This document shows positions 1-8,845 of a stretch of 64,000 bases of DNA, one piece after another (position 1 is the stretch's first letter; every line of letters starts with the position of its first letter). The translations under genes and the position numbers were made by a program. Under the pieces are notes generated by a model. The model saw only the letters and a list, made by a program, of their open reading frames with translations, was not told the origin of the DNA and did no database searches. Origin of the DNA: Prionace glauca (Eukaryota; Chordata; Chondrichthyes; Carcharhiniformes; Carcharhinidae); the NCBI GenBank assembly GCA_037974335.1, contig CM075760.1, positions 40,154,603 through 40,218,602 on the forward strand, in the 5' to 3' direction.

Positions 1-470
1 TAGCTGTAAGGCGACACATTTCCAAAGTGATCTGTTGTGAAATTCAGCTCCAGTGTTGTCCCATTCTAAAGTTCCTTGAGTAGAAATAATGACTGAAATC
101 TGTCCTTTCCCGGGACAAGAGTAACTCCGGTGAAACCGTAGGTCGATTTGGAGTTCTGTGACTTCTTATCCCATATTCATAAAACACCTCATTATTATTT
201 ATTGTCATGCTCTAGATGCACTCATTAGTATATGTTCATTAGATCGATGATAAAATATTTAATTTTCCGCATTAATTAGAAAGAAAAATCGATCCAAAGA
301 AATATTTTCACAATGAGTTCGGAGGAAAACGAGTTAAACCAAGGAACATACAGAATGAGGGAAAATGTGAGAGAGAGAAAGAGGGAGGAAGTGTAGACAC
401 CCACAGCCAGGGACGGAATGTGATTGGTGAGTGTCAGCCCTATTAAACCTTTCACTCACAGCGATTGGTC
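1..470. other. 5' flank without recognised gene
   Basis: No gene is recognised here. The short open frames on both strands lack V-domain or other family motifs. The last part approaches the promoter of the V gene that starts at 637. Confidence 0.4.
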
Positions 471-471
471 C

Positions 472-510
472 ACAGCTGACATCAGAGCTGAGACACCAGC
501 CAATGGCAGC
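472..510 (+). promoter_or_regulatory. Putative V promoter: CRE-like site plus CCAAT box
   Basis: A CRE-like TGACATCA (477-484) is followed by CCAATGG (500-506), about 130-160 bp upstream of the leader ATG at 637. The same pair, CRE-like then CCAAT, lies ahead of the V genes at 12263, 20785 (minus) and 32893. CRE sites are known in mammalian TCR V promoters. The call rests on position and recurrence only. Confidence 0.5.
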
Positions 511-636
511 ACTGATAACCGGCCCCCAGTTTCCCAATGATTGAAGCTGCCTCTGACCTGAGTTTACTCTGTGTTACAAGACTAGAAACAACAATACATT
601 TTAAACAGTGTCGCCTTTTTCTTCCAGTCAGGATCC

Positions 637-1074
637 ATGTGTTCCCTGTGTGCTTTACTGATAATAATGGTCATGTTGTCCGGTGGGTCTGAGCTCAAAT
701 CCTCAGTGTGCGTTTCATGGGTTATTTTTATTCACAGATTTCTCACACATTCTATATGTTGTTGCAGGAACCAGTGGCCAAGATTCAGTTTCCCAGGAGC
801 CGCCTGAATTAACGGTTCAGGAAGGACAGACGGTAATATTGAACTGCAGTTACGAAGCAAAATATACAGACAATTATCTTTTCTGGTACATCCAATATCC
901 TGGGGAAGCTCCGAGATATTTATTGAAGAAATATGGCACGGGTGGCGGAGAAACGTCTCCAGATTTCTCCGACCGGTTTTCTGCTGATTTGGACAAAGTT
1001 AAGAAAACTGCTCCATTAAATATCACCGGGGTCCGTGTCTCTGACTCTGCCGTGTATCACTGTGCGCTGAGCCC
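637..1074 (+). CDS. TCR V gene, intact (GTSGQDSVSQ family)
   Basis: This is a TCR variable gene segment that would supply the antigen-binding V domain after joining to (D)J; alpha/delta is most likely. Exon 1 (637-682) encodes a hydrophobic leader, MCSLCALLIIMVMLSG, and ends in phase 1 before GTGGGT. The 85-bp intron ends in TTGCAG. Exon 2 (768-1074, 307 nt) encodes GTSGQDSVSQ, the first cysteine in LNCSY, FWYIQYPGEAPRYLL in place of the usual WYRQ, and SDSAVYHCA with the second cysteine. No stop or frameshift is seen. A 23-bp-spacer RSS follows directly. Its closest relative in the window is the minus-strand gene at 23856-24293, which has the same start, the same heptamer and a similar 5' UTR. 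The reading frame continues past the RSS, but this part would be removed by V(D)J joining. The V-gene call is firm; the chain assignment is inference. Confidence 0.88.
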
Positions 1075-1113
1075 CACACTGTTACAGAGGCGCAGTCAGC
1101 CCGTACAAAAACC
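1075..1113 (+). other. 23-RSS of the V gene at 637-1074
   Basis: Heptamer CACACTG (1075-1081), 23-nt spacer (1082-1104), nonamer ACAAAAACC (1105-1113). The heptamer differs from CACAGTG at position 5, and its family member at 23849-23855 shares this variant. Confidence 0.88.
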
Positions 1114-1317
1114 GGCAAAGACACTCTCACCTCCTCTCACTGAATCAGATCTGTGACCTGGTTCATGAACTGTTCATATAACTAGAACATAATAAAAATA
1201 CTAAATTACCCAGATGCTTTATTTCTGCGATGCTGAATGTATCATTCTCTGTAAAATCCGCCTTTATAGTAGTTTCCCGGGTTCCGAGCAGCCCTTTAAC
1301 TGGGAAATCTTGGTGAA

Positions 1318-1481
1318 ACTATGGAGTATCTGCTGCAAACAAATAAATTCACTGGGAACACAGGGAGATCCCCTGGGGGCCGTTTCTCAGCGGAGTTCAA
1401 TGATACAACACGCACCGTCCCGTTGAAAGTGTCTAAAACAGAGCTGACAGACTCCGGGGTGTATTATTGCACACTGAGACC
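1318..1481 (+). pseudogene. 5'-truncated TCR V relic (FR2 end to CDR3)
   Basis: Only the 3' half of a V exon remains. It runs from a MEYLLQ segment through GRFSAEFNDTTRTVPLKVS to TDSGVYYCTLRP. It is close to the intact V gene at 32893-33801 (MEFLLERN, DRFTAELNETTRTVPLKVS, TDSGVYYCALRP), and the downstream flank also matches. Leader, FR1, the first cysteine and the FR2 tryptophan are absent; the sequence before about 1318 shows no V homology. The RSS is intact. It could therefore still be cut by RAG, but it could not encode a domain. Confidence 0.82.
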
Positions 1482-1520
1482 CACAGAGACACAGAGCTGG
1501 GCTGAACCTGTACAAAAACT
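1482..1520 (+). other. 23-RSS of the truncated V relic
   Basis: Heptamer CACAGAG (1482-1488), 23-nt spacer, nonamer ACAAAAACT (1512-1520). It is the same variant heptamer as in the paralogue at 33802-33840. Confidence 0.82.
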
Positions 1521-1539
1521 CTCAGAGCCTTACTCAACA

Positions 1540-2600
1540 TAATAGAGCGTTCGGCAAACATTGTGATCAGAATGAGTCTGAAACGGAACCTAAAATCCTG
1601 GTGAATTCTCAAACTATTAATTACAATAAATGGTTTATTACTAAAAAATACATCACCAAAAAAGCAACGGGGCAGTTTAGGGAATGAATATGAGAATATT
1701 TATAGAATTTGATGACCCAAACTCTTTCGTCGTCATTGTAGAAAACAAAGCAGACAATTTGGACTCAGCAAAACATTTCAGTTAGTAATACGGTAGGTGC
1801 CATGGACCAGGTACCATGCCCTGAGGTGGCGCTAGATAACCAGAGATTCCCATTAGGTTGCTCCATGATTATACCTGACAAAGTCGGGCAGTTGTTTCCA
1901 TTTCCTCCGGCAGTAACTCCTGCAGGAAATTCTCCTGTTGTTTTCACTTGTCATTCGGCTTATTGGAAGAATTTACAAGCAGATCATCAACCTGTGTGAC
2001 CGGATAAGGAAAACATCCTCTATATCCATGAAGTGGAGATGGATCCCAGAGTTTCTGGTCCAGAAGGCCTGTTTCTGTTCTACAGCTTCCGTAATTCACA
2101 CATCGCCTCTTGAACTAAATGCGCTGTGGTTTGTGGTGGTGTCTAGACGCGCAGATTTTGAAGTAAAGTTTATTATTCACAAGTAAGGCTTACATTCACA
2201 ATGCAATTAAGTTACTGTGAAAATTCCCTAGTCGCCACACCACGGCGCTTATTCGGGTACACTGATGGAGAATTCAGCACGGCAAATGCAGCTGACGTCC
2301 TTCGGACTGTGGGAAGAAACCGGAGCACACGGAGGAAACCCACGCAGATACTGGGAGGTGTGCAAACTCCACACACGGATAGTGACCCAAGCCAGGAATC
2401 GAACCCGAGTCCCTGGCGCTGAGAGGTAACAGTGTTAACCACTGTGCCGTTTCCTGTAACTCCAGCTGTCACCTGTGACAGGGGAAACTGACGGTTCTAC
2501 AAGTTTTAGCGAAAGATGAGGTCTTGGGGCATCATCTGTGAAAGAGCAACTTTCAATTTTATGTTGCTGCATCGGATTGCGGGTCTTTATTGTTGCAGTT
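1540..2600 (+). repeat. Segmental duplication copy A (V 3' flank)
   Basis: The flank downstream of the V relic resembles the flank of the V gene at 33495-33801 in two blocks: 1540-1800 with 33840-34115, and 1810-2160 plus 2452-2580 with 34980-35420. The order is the same. This copy carries a SINE (2156-2451) that copy B lacks. It lacks the 34116-34975 block that copy B contains. Confidence 0.72.
2156..2451 (-). mobile_element. tRNA-derived SINE, minus strand
   Basis: Read on the minus strand, this has a tRNA-like head (AGTGGTTAACACTG, then a B-box-like GGTTCGATTCC) and the typical TCCGTGTGGAG/TTTCCTCC body. The tail contains TTTTCACAGTAACTT and reaches AATAATAAACTT. The duplicated site at 35330-35345 has no insert, so the insertion is later than the duplication. 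The family resembles tRNA-derived elasmobranch SINEs (HE1-like); the name is tentative. Confidence 0.72.
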
Positions 2601-2820
2601 TATCACATGTTTTATTAATTTGATGTTATTACTGCAACAGCTGCTGCCTTTGTCATTTTGATTTTGCAACACTCTGCAATGCTGAGACTGGGGAGAGGAG
2701 TGAACAACAAGGAGCAGCATTGCAGCTTCTCTCCCCCCATTGAAACTGGGATTGTTGCTCCATCTGCTGCACCATCCCCACCACATCCACTTGGGGCAAT
2801 CTGGACAATGGGCTGCAGGC
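2600..2820. other. Spacer between duplication and CpG-rich block
   Basis: No gene or known repeat is recognised. Base composition shifts towards CpG-rich near 2770. Confidence 0.35.
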
Positions 2821-3465
2821 AGACCTCACTGCGCCTGCGCCACAATCACACCCATCGCCCGCGTTGCCAGGGGAGACGGCCAGCGGCCATGTTGCGTTGC
2901 CAGGGGAGAAGTCCAGCCGCCATCTTGCGTTGCCAGGGGAGACGGCGTCCCGCGCGCTGCACTTTGGTTGAAATCCTCTCCCGCACATGCGCCCAGGGAG
3001 TTCCATTTTAATCTTTTAATATTTTAAATTCTGATGATTATTATTCACATTCTCACCCGTCAGACTTTCGGTTCCTTCTCCATTCGGGAAAATCGTTTCT
3101 GTTTTTATTGCGTCTGTTTTTCAATCACCCCCGCGCGGTGCACTCTGGGAAAATACTACAGCACATGCGCGGTTCCGCCACCTGCCGCTTTATAAAAATA
3201 TGTATTTTATTTAATTTTAATTCCGCTCCCGGCGGGATTTCCGGGTGGGAATTTCTCTCATTTTCTACATTTCTGAACCGTCGCTTTTTCCTCGACGGGG
3301 GGGGGGGAAGGGCTGACAATGACGTCACGGCAATATGGCGGCTGGCCCCGCCTCTCTTCAAGTCCCGGATGTTCCGCTAACGAGCAGCGGCTGGGCCGGT
3401 GTGGGCAAGAGGTGACACTGGGCGAAGCAGCGCCTGGGCGTATTACAGCGACCCCTGGTGGCCAG
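2820..3465. promoter_or_regulatory. CpG-island-like block with NRF1/YY1/CRE-type motifs
   Basis: This CpG-dense stretch sits in otherwise CpG-poor DNA. It has two NRF1-like sites, GCACATGCGC at 2983-2992 and 3161-3170. YY1-like GCCATNTTG sites lie in a 33-bp repeat near 2887 and 2919. There is a perfect CRE, TGACGTCA (3320-3327), followed by an AATATGGCGGC YY1-like site (3332-3342), and a TTTATAAAA near 3190. The 2950-2992 segment is repeated in diverged form at 3130-3170. These motifs are typical of housekeeping promoters, but no coding exon was recognised on either side. It may be a lost gene's promoter, an ncRNA promoter or part of an unknown repeat. Confidence 0.5.
2861..2959 (+). repeat. 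33-bp tandem repeat, 3 copies
   Basis: GCGTTGCCAGGGGAGA starts at 2861, 2894 and 2927. The first two units carry a GCCATNTTG element at the 3' end; the third diverges there. Confidence 0.85.
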
Positions 3466-3750
3466 GAAGGGAAATAGCAGCAGGACAGTCTCTGCCCAAA
3501 GGCTTCCCCAGTTCAGCTGCTCAGAGACACTGGGAACCTCTTCAAATGGAAACTTCAGCTTCTCACATTCACCTCCTGTGTTCAGTCATTGTTTAATAGA
3601 CAACCTCTGTAGTGAAATCAGAAACAACTTGGTCATATTAAAGGGGATGGGAATCTGAACCATTCTGCTCATAAAGCTCTGCTTGCCTTGGAATTTCAAT
3701 TGAAATGTTCAAGATGAGAATTTATAAATGTAAGTCATGTTGCATGTGGA
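3466..3750. other. Unassigned spacer
   Basis: No gene or repeat family is recognised between the CpG-rich block and the orphan V intron. Confidence 0.3.
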
Positions 3751-3753
3751 ACG

Positions 3754-4197
3754 CAAATGGATCCACTCTGTGCTACACATCTTTGCCATAAAATATATCC
3801 TATCCTGCGCTTCGCTCAGTGCGAGGGGTAAGGAGTGAGTGGTCAGGGAATGGATTGATCTCAACATCGACAAAATGATCAGGATCTCGCTGGTCTCAGT
3901 ACTGAACACTGTTGGGATTACGCACAATTCCCCCATGGAATGAGAGAGAATAAATTGGGCTCCGGTTGAAACGCCTCTGATACCAGTGAATAACTTTGGC
4001 AAACACCACACTTCAAACAGACAGACCGAGAGCAGTTTCCAATATAGGAACTGAAGGCGAGGAACTGATCTCGTTAGAAAGAACAGAATAATAATTGGTG
4101 GAAGCTTTATTTAATCGCCACAACCACCTTCCCTTTCCAGCAGCTGAACTGTGAATATATTTTTGTTGTGCAGTGTGATTTCTTTCTGAGATTATTA
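3754..4197 (+). pseudogene. Orphan copy of a TCR V leader intron
   Basis: The segment matches the leader intron of the V gene at 32893-33801 (32954-33397) over about 444 bp. Shared tracts include CAAATGGATCCAC, CTGCGCTTCGCTCAGTGCGAG and AATAACTTTGGCAAA. Neither the leader exon nor the V exon is found on either side: the match stops a few bases inside the intron at both ends. It is the remains of a deleted V gene or a copied intron block. Confidence 0.75.
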
Positions 4198-4518
4198 CAG
4201 GTATCGCAGGTAGAAAAAAAAGTTCATTTTTAAACATCTATTCTCAAGATACCAATCTTACCCCCACATAATCATCTATGTAATTTATATAAATGACGAA
4301 GAATGGGGAAGCCGGCATAGGTTCTTCTGAAACGCCATTGGACGCTGGCTTCCAGCCCCAAAGGCAGCCTTCTGCCATCATCCTCTTTCTCCTATCACCC
4401 ATGTTAGTTTCCCGGGCCCCATGAACGTGTCTTGTTTATACCATATATTCATTTGGGGTGATTGAATTGAAATGCCCTTCACCAAATTAATCATCTGATT
4501 AATTGAGAAATTAAAGAA
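4198..4518. other. Unassigned spacer
   Basis: A/T-rich DNA between the orphan intron and tRNA-Gln. No recognised gene. Confidence 0.3.
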
Positions 4519-4590
4519 AGGTTCTACCGAGATTTGAACTCGGTTCGCTGGATTCAAAGTCCAGAGTGCTCACCATTACACCACAGAACC
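4519..4590 (-). tRNA. tRNA-Gln (anticodon UUG)
   Basis: A 72-nt cloverleaf on the minus strand. The acceptor arm GGTTCTG pairs closely with TAGAACC. The D arm holds an A box, TGGTGTAATGGTGAGCA; the anticodon loop is CTTTGAA with TTG; the T arm holds the B box GAGTTCAAATCTC. It closely follows the vertebrate tRNA-Gln pattern. It has no intron, and CCA is not encoded, as expected for a nuclear gene. Reads as functional. Confidence 0.92.
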
Positions 4591-5316
4591 GAACACACCA
4601 CAGAAACCTGCAAGTGATCATGCAATACTTCTGCCAGTTTGAATCAGTCCCATTCCGTAATCGTGTCAATTACCCACAACAATTCATATTTAAAGTGTCT
4701 ATGCTGGTTCCCCCGTAATACTGAGTACATTACCTCCTACTGCATTAAGTTTCATTGTAGCTCATCACATTCAAAGAGAATTGTTGGCATCCTCCTATAT
4801 AAACCTTACTGTAGTAAAGCCGCGGAACCACCAGCTTATCACAACTCTCAAGTACTATTAAATTTCGTAACTGAATGCGAATCTTAAACCCAAATCTGGA
4901 AATTATGTGTGTAAGTGGAAAAAGTAAAATCTACTCCACTATTAGCCAGGTTTGCGTTGAGTTGAAAATGTCATGTTCAGATCGTCAAGAACAGTAAAAG
5001 GACATTGATAGGGTGCAAAACTCTGACGATGGAGATGATGATACGGGGTAAAATCTGGCTAATGATGGAGTAGATTTTATTTTTTCCACTCACACAAATA
5101 TTTCCCAATTTGGGTTCAAATCTGGTGCTAAATGATTTTTAAAAAAACTGTCCACTGAATTAAGCACAAAACTGTCCGACTTCCAAAGGAGTGGAGGCAC
5201 TTTTCATTCAGAAAATAGTGATTGAGATATTAACAAAGCAAGATTGTGAACGACTCATTTTAAGCGGTGACATTCTGGAGAAATGGAATTCTCCCAATAA
5301 AGTTTTAGAATAATGG
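4591..5316. other. Spacer between tRNA-Gln and tRNA-Lys
   Basis: No gene is recognised. A segment near 4890-4955 (AAATCT, ATTTTAC and similar) recurs in inverted form near 5045-5125, giving a loose inverted repeat around a 90-bp centre. Confidence 0.4.
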
Positions 5317-5389
5317 CGCCCAACGTGGGGCTCGAACCCACGACCCTGAGATTAAGGGTCTCATGCTCTACCGACTGAGCTAGTCGGGC
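5317..5389 (-). tRNA. tRNA-Lys (anticodon CUU)
   Basis: A 73-nt cloverleaf on the minus strand: acceptor GCCCGAC, D arm TAGCTCAGTCGGTAGAGC, anticodon loop CCCTTAA with CTT, variable AGGTC-like segment, T arm GTGGGTTCGAGCCCCAC, and 3' strand GTTGGGC with discriminator G. It matches vertebrate tRNA-Lys closely, with paired stem changes, and reads as functional. Confidence 0.93.
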
Positions 5390-6010
5390 ACACTACATCA
5401 GCGATACTTCAAATCCTAAAATAGGCAGACAGCAAATGTACATTTCCAAATGGCATCTCGTTATTCTGATTTCAAAGTGTAAAATGTACTCGATCTACAA
5501 AATCGCCAAGGTTCCAATGCATTCCTGTCAATCATCATTAACATCATTCTCATCTTCCGCTTCTTTGCCGCAGCTCCTTCTAAGCATAACAGACTCCTCT
5601 TACATCTGACATGACCTTCTGAACTAATGTGAATCAGGTTTGTGTTGGAAAAAATAGCTTATTCACATCGGTGAGCTGAGTCACTTTGGCAAACACAGAG
5701 AGTGGGAGAGGCCTCAGGAGAAACAAGCCCGCCTCAAAGAGCAAACCAGTTGGAAATTTGGCAGAGGCCGAATCACCACAGATACTAGAACCTGAAATTA
5801 TAAGATCATCCAGCCACACTGACTCATTCACATCACCATAACCATTGCCTTGACCGCACTGATTAGAATATGGGAAATAAGGTCATAAATGGGCCAATTG
5901 GCTCCTCGAGCATTCTCAGCTGCTCAATAAGAATATCCTCAACTTTTAAACTGTTCTGTTTACTTTTCTGTAGCATCTTAATCTGGTGAATATACAAATA
6001 AGGTGAATAT
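5390..6010. other. Unassigned spacer
   Basis: No gene or repeat family is recognised. Confidence 0.3.
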
Positions 6011-6014
6011 CCCT

Positions 6015-6112
6015 GGAGGATGATGGTTTAAATCTGAAACGTTAACTATGTTTTTCTCCAGACTTGTTGAGTTGATCCAGCATTTCCTGTTTTTATTTCA
6101 GATTTCCAATAT
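6015..6112 (+). repeat. Dispersed repeat fragment (TCTGAAACGTTAACT family)
   Basis: It contains TCTGAAACGTTAACT, a TTTTTCTCC tract, a CCAGCATTTCCTGTTTT core and TTTCAGATTTCC. Related fragments occur at 20620-20715 (minus), 41515-41630 (minus) and 63420-63482. I recall this as common in cartilaginous fish genomes; the family name is uncertain. Confidence 0.6.
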
Positions 6113-6529
6113 CACACTAAATTCAGCATGGCAAATAACTGTGGGAGAGTGTGTTCGAATCACACCACTGCCAAATGTTAATTTGTTTTAAAGGTCATGG
6201 AATCCATTTCGTTGTTCAAATAAACAAAAGAAAAATGCAATTGAATGTATCATTGCTCATTTTAACAGGAAGAAGCAGCAGAGGCAATGTGGATGCAGAT
6301 TGATGTGGACAAGAGACAGGTTTATGGAACTAGTTTAATTTCTCCTCCAGGAGGCCGAATTTGTTTCGAGTCGGGCTATCGCCGTGTATCCATAATGTAC
6401 TGATTATCATGCCCATCTACAAACGCTTTGAATTTCTAAGCCATTCGGATTTCAGAATTTGCCACCAACATTAACTGACCTTTGGAGAATTTGCTGCATC
6501 ATCTGATTCTAAACTTAGGAATCACTCGG
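6113..6529. other. Unassigned spacer
   Basis: No gene or repeat family is recognised. Confidence 0.3.
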
Positions 6530-6772
6530 CAAAAATTCTCGAGAAGGAAGAGCGACATCTAGTTTCTTCTTGAAAACACACAACGTTTTGGCCTCAACTA
6601 CTTTCCTGTGGTAGTGAATTCCATGATTTCGCTACTCTCTGGGTGAAGAAATCTCTGCTCACCTCAGTCCCAAAAGGTTTAAACCTAACCTTCAAACTGC
6701 CACTCTTAGTTCTGGACTCCCCCATTATCGGGAAAATTCTTTCTGGATCTATTCTGTCTAATCCTCGAGAGG
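6530..6772 (-). mobile_element. Old CR1-like LINE 3' fragment, minus strand
   Basis: Read on the minus strand, it gives a degraded CR1 ORF2 C-terminus: SGSLKVRFKPFGTEVSRDFFTQ, then RVAKSWNSLP. It abuts a plus-strand CR1 fragment at 6773, forming a head-to-head pair. Confidence 0.75.
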
Positions 6773-7545
6773 GAGCACAGCGAAGATTTAACAGGCTGAT
6801 TTCTGGGATGATAGATTTGTCATATGAAGAGTGACTAAATCGGTTAGGATTGTATTCACCGGAGTTTCGAAGGCTGAGAGGGGATATGATAAAGTCTTTT
6901 AAAATCCTAACAGAGTTAAGCAGTGACGATTCAGAAAGAATGTTCCGAGTGATGGAGGAGTCCAGAACTTGGCATGGTAGCAAAGTAGTTAGCACTGTCT
7001 GTGTGGAGTTAGCACATTCTCCTCGTGTCTCCGGGTGCTCCGGTTTTCTCTCACAGTCCAAAGATGTGTGGGTTAGGTTGATTGGCCGTGCTAAAAAATT
7101 GCCCTTAGCGTCCTGAGATGCGTAGTTTGAGGGATTAGTGGGTAAATATTGGGGATATGGGGGTAGGGCCTGGGTGGGATTGTAGTCGGTGCAGACTCGA
7201 TGGGCCGAATGGCCTTTTTCTGAAGTGTAAGGTTTTTATGATTCTAACTAGGGGTCATAGTTTGAAGAAAGAGGGGTTAGCCTATTAGAACTCAAATGGG
7301 AAGAAATGTCTTCAGCTGAAGGGTGGTGAACGTATAGAATTCACTACCACTATTTGAGACTAAAACGTTTTCCGATTTCAAGAAGAAAATAGATATAGCT
7401 CTTGGGACTGAAGGGATCAAAGCATATGAGAGGAAAGAGGAATCAGGATATTTAATTTGATGATCAACCATGTTCAAATGAATGGCGGGGCAGGCTCTAT
7501 GGGCTGAATGGCGTATTCCTTCTTCTATGTGTCTATGTAATCCTC
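6773..7545 (+). mobile_element. Old CR1-like LINE 3' fragment, split by a SINE
   Basis: The RFNRLISGMIDLSYEE and LYSPEFRRLRGDMIKSFKIL segments correspond to the CR1 ORF2 C-terminal region. The LINE sequence breaks at 6969 and resumes at 7246 (GGGGTCATAGTTTGA) after a SINE. The 3' end near 7530 has the CGGGGCAGGCTCTATGGGCTGAATGGC-like tail. Many substitutions and stops; an old copy. Confidence 0.75.
6970..7245 (+). mobile_element. tRNA-derived SINE inserted in a LINE
   Basis: The head has the degraded GGTAGCAAAGTAGTTAGCACT; the body has TCCGGGTGCTCCGG, CAGTCCAAAGATGTG and GGTTGATTGGCCGTGC; the tail has GCAGACTCGATGGGCCGAATGGCC and TTTATGATTCT. AACT at 6966-6969 and 7246-7249 looks like a short target-site duplication in the host LINE. 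Confidence 0.8.
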
Positions 7546-7918
7546 CTGGAATTTTATTAGTTTTTGTGAGATTTCGTCTCACTGTTTTGAACTCTTTAAA
7601 TAGAATTCTAACTCATTCATTCTCTACTGAAATGACAAAACTAACATCCCAAGAAACAGCCTGGTAAACCTTCTCTGCAATCCCTCTGAAGCAAGGACAT
7701 CCTTTCTCGGATGAGGACGTCAAAGCTACACACAATACTCCAGGTGTGGCCCCAACAATGACCGATAGAATTGCAGCAAAACATCCCTATTCCTGTACTC
7801 AAATCCTCTTGCTATGAAGGTTAGCAAATCATTTTTCTTCTTTACTGCCTGCTGTAACTGCACATTTACTTTCAGCGACTCACGTACGAGGACATCAGGT
7901 TCTGGCTGAGCATCCATC
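7546..7918 (-). mobile_element. Old CR1-like LINE fragment (RT C-terminal region), minus strand
   Basis: The minus strand reads VLVRESLKVNVQLQQAV, then LTFIARGFEYRNRDVLLQFYRSLLGPHLEYCV, the usual CR1 ORF2 region after the RT. It directly precedes a TCR V relic and probably truncated it. Confidence 0.72.
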
Positions 7919-7954
7919 TCTCACATGCTCTGTCACTTTGGGGGGATAAGAAAC

Positions 7955-8067
7955 TTCAAGCCCAAATTTTGAAATCAAAGTTTAGTAAAACTACCAAGAT
8001 CACTGAAGTGATGATTAATAAAGTCCTGATCTCCGACACAGCTGTATATTTCAGTGTCATGAGTCCC
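7955..8067 (+). pseudogene. TCR V relic (FR3 only)
   Basis: Only FR3 to the start of CDR3 is left: KSKFSKTTKITEVMINKVLISDTAVYFSVMSP. The conserved second cysteine reads serine (YFS, AGT). FR1, the first cysteine and FR2 are absent; an old LINE fragment lies just upstream. The 3' flank (CAGCAGAGGGCGCTCTCAC) resembles those of the relics at 27.7 and 31.4 kb, which makes a related group. Confidence 0.72.
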
Positions 8068-8106
8068 CACACTGCTGCAGAGATGTCGCGGATCCCAGTC
8101 AAAATT
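8068..8106 (+). other. Degenerate RSS of the V relic
   Basis: Heptamer CACACTG (8068-8074), then 23 nt, then GTCAAAATT where ACAAAAACC is expected. Probably not functional. Confidence 0.55.
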
Positions 8107-8189
8107 CCACAGCGACAACTCCAGAGACTAAGCAGCAGAGGGCGCTCTCACACCGGTGAAGAGCAGCAATAATTCACTGAGCGGTGCGA

Positions 8190-8600
8190 GAGCCAGAGGG
8201 ATCTTTCTCAACCTGCAAATAATACAAAACACAACAATAGATTGTGAGGTTCACTCATAGAACTATATTACTTTATGATTTCAATTTGCAACACATTAAA
8301 AATAGACTCCACAAGTACATCTGTAGAACCTTAATTGTTTACATGTTAATTGTCCTTGTTCCTTTCAATTTATTTTTCCACTCAGTCCCTTCCTGCCTCC
8401 AGTTTCCAGTTTTCACCTGTAATTGCTTTACCTTTTTTCCAATATTTCGTTCAACGATTCAGAACCTAATTTTCTGCTCGACATCTTAAATAAGTCCGGC
8501 AAAATTCCACTGAGCCACAAAAGGAAGGCGAGGCCAATGAATAACAAAGATTCTCTCCCTTTCTGTCCGCTGCCATTGGAACATTTCTTCGAATAGGCAC
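8190..8600. other. Unassigned spacer
   Basis: A/T-rich; no gene or repeat family is recognised. Confidence 0.3.
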
Positions 8601-8602
8601 CA

Positions 8603-8845
8603 TTGGGTGGCACTTTGCCTCACAGCGCCGGGGCCTCTGGTCACTGCCGATGTGGAGTTTGCACTTTCTCGTCTGGGTTCTCCTGTTTCCCCTCACAGTC
8701 CAAAGTTAGGTTGATTGGCCATATTAAATTGCCCTTTAGTGTTAGGGAAACTAGTAGGGACTACGGGGACTGGGCCTCGGTGTGATTGCGAAGGATGCAG
8801 ACTTACTGGGCCCAAAAGCCTCCTTCTGCACTGTTTGCAATGGTA
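8603..8845 (+). mobile_element. tRNA-derived SINE
   Basis: Head TTGCCTCACAGCGCCGGGGCC; body TGTGGAGTTTGCAC, CACAGTCCAAAG and GGTTGATTGGCCATATTAAATTGCCC; tail GGGCCTCGGTGTGATTG, then GCACTG. Moderately diverged. Confidence 0.75.
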
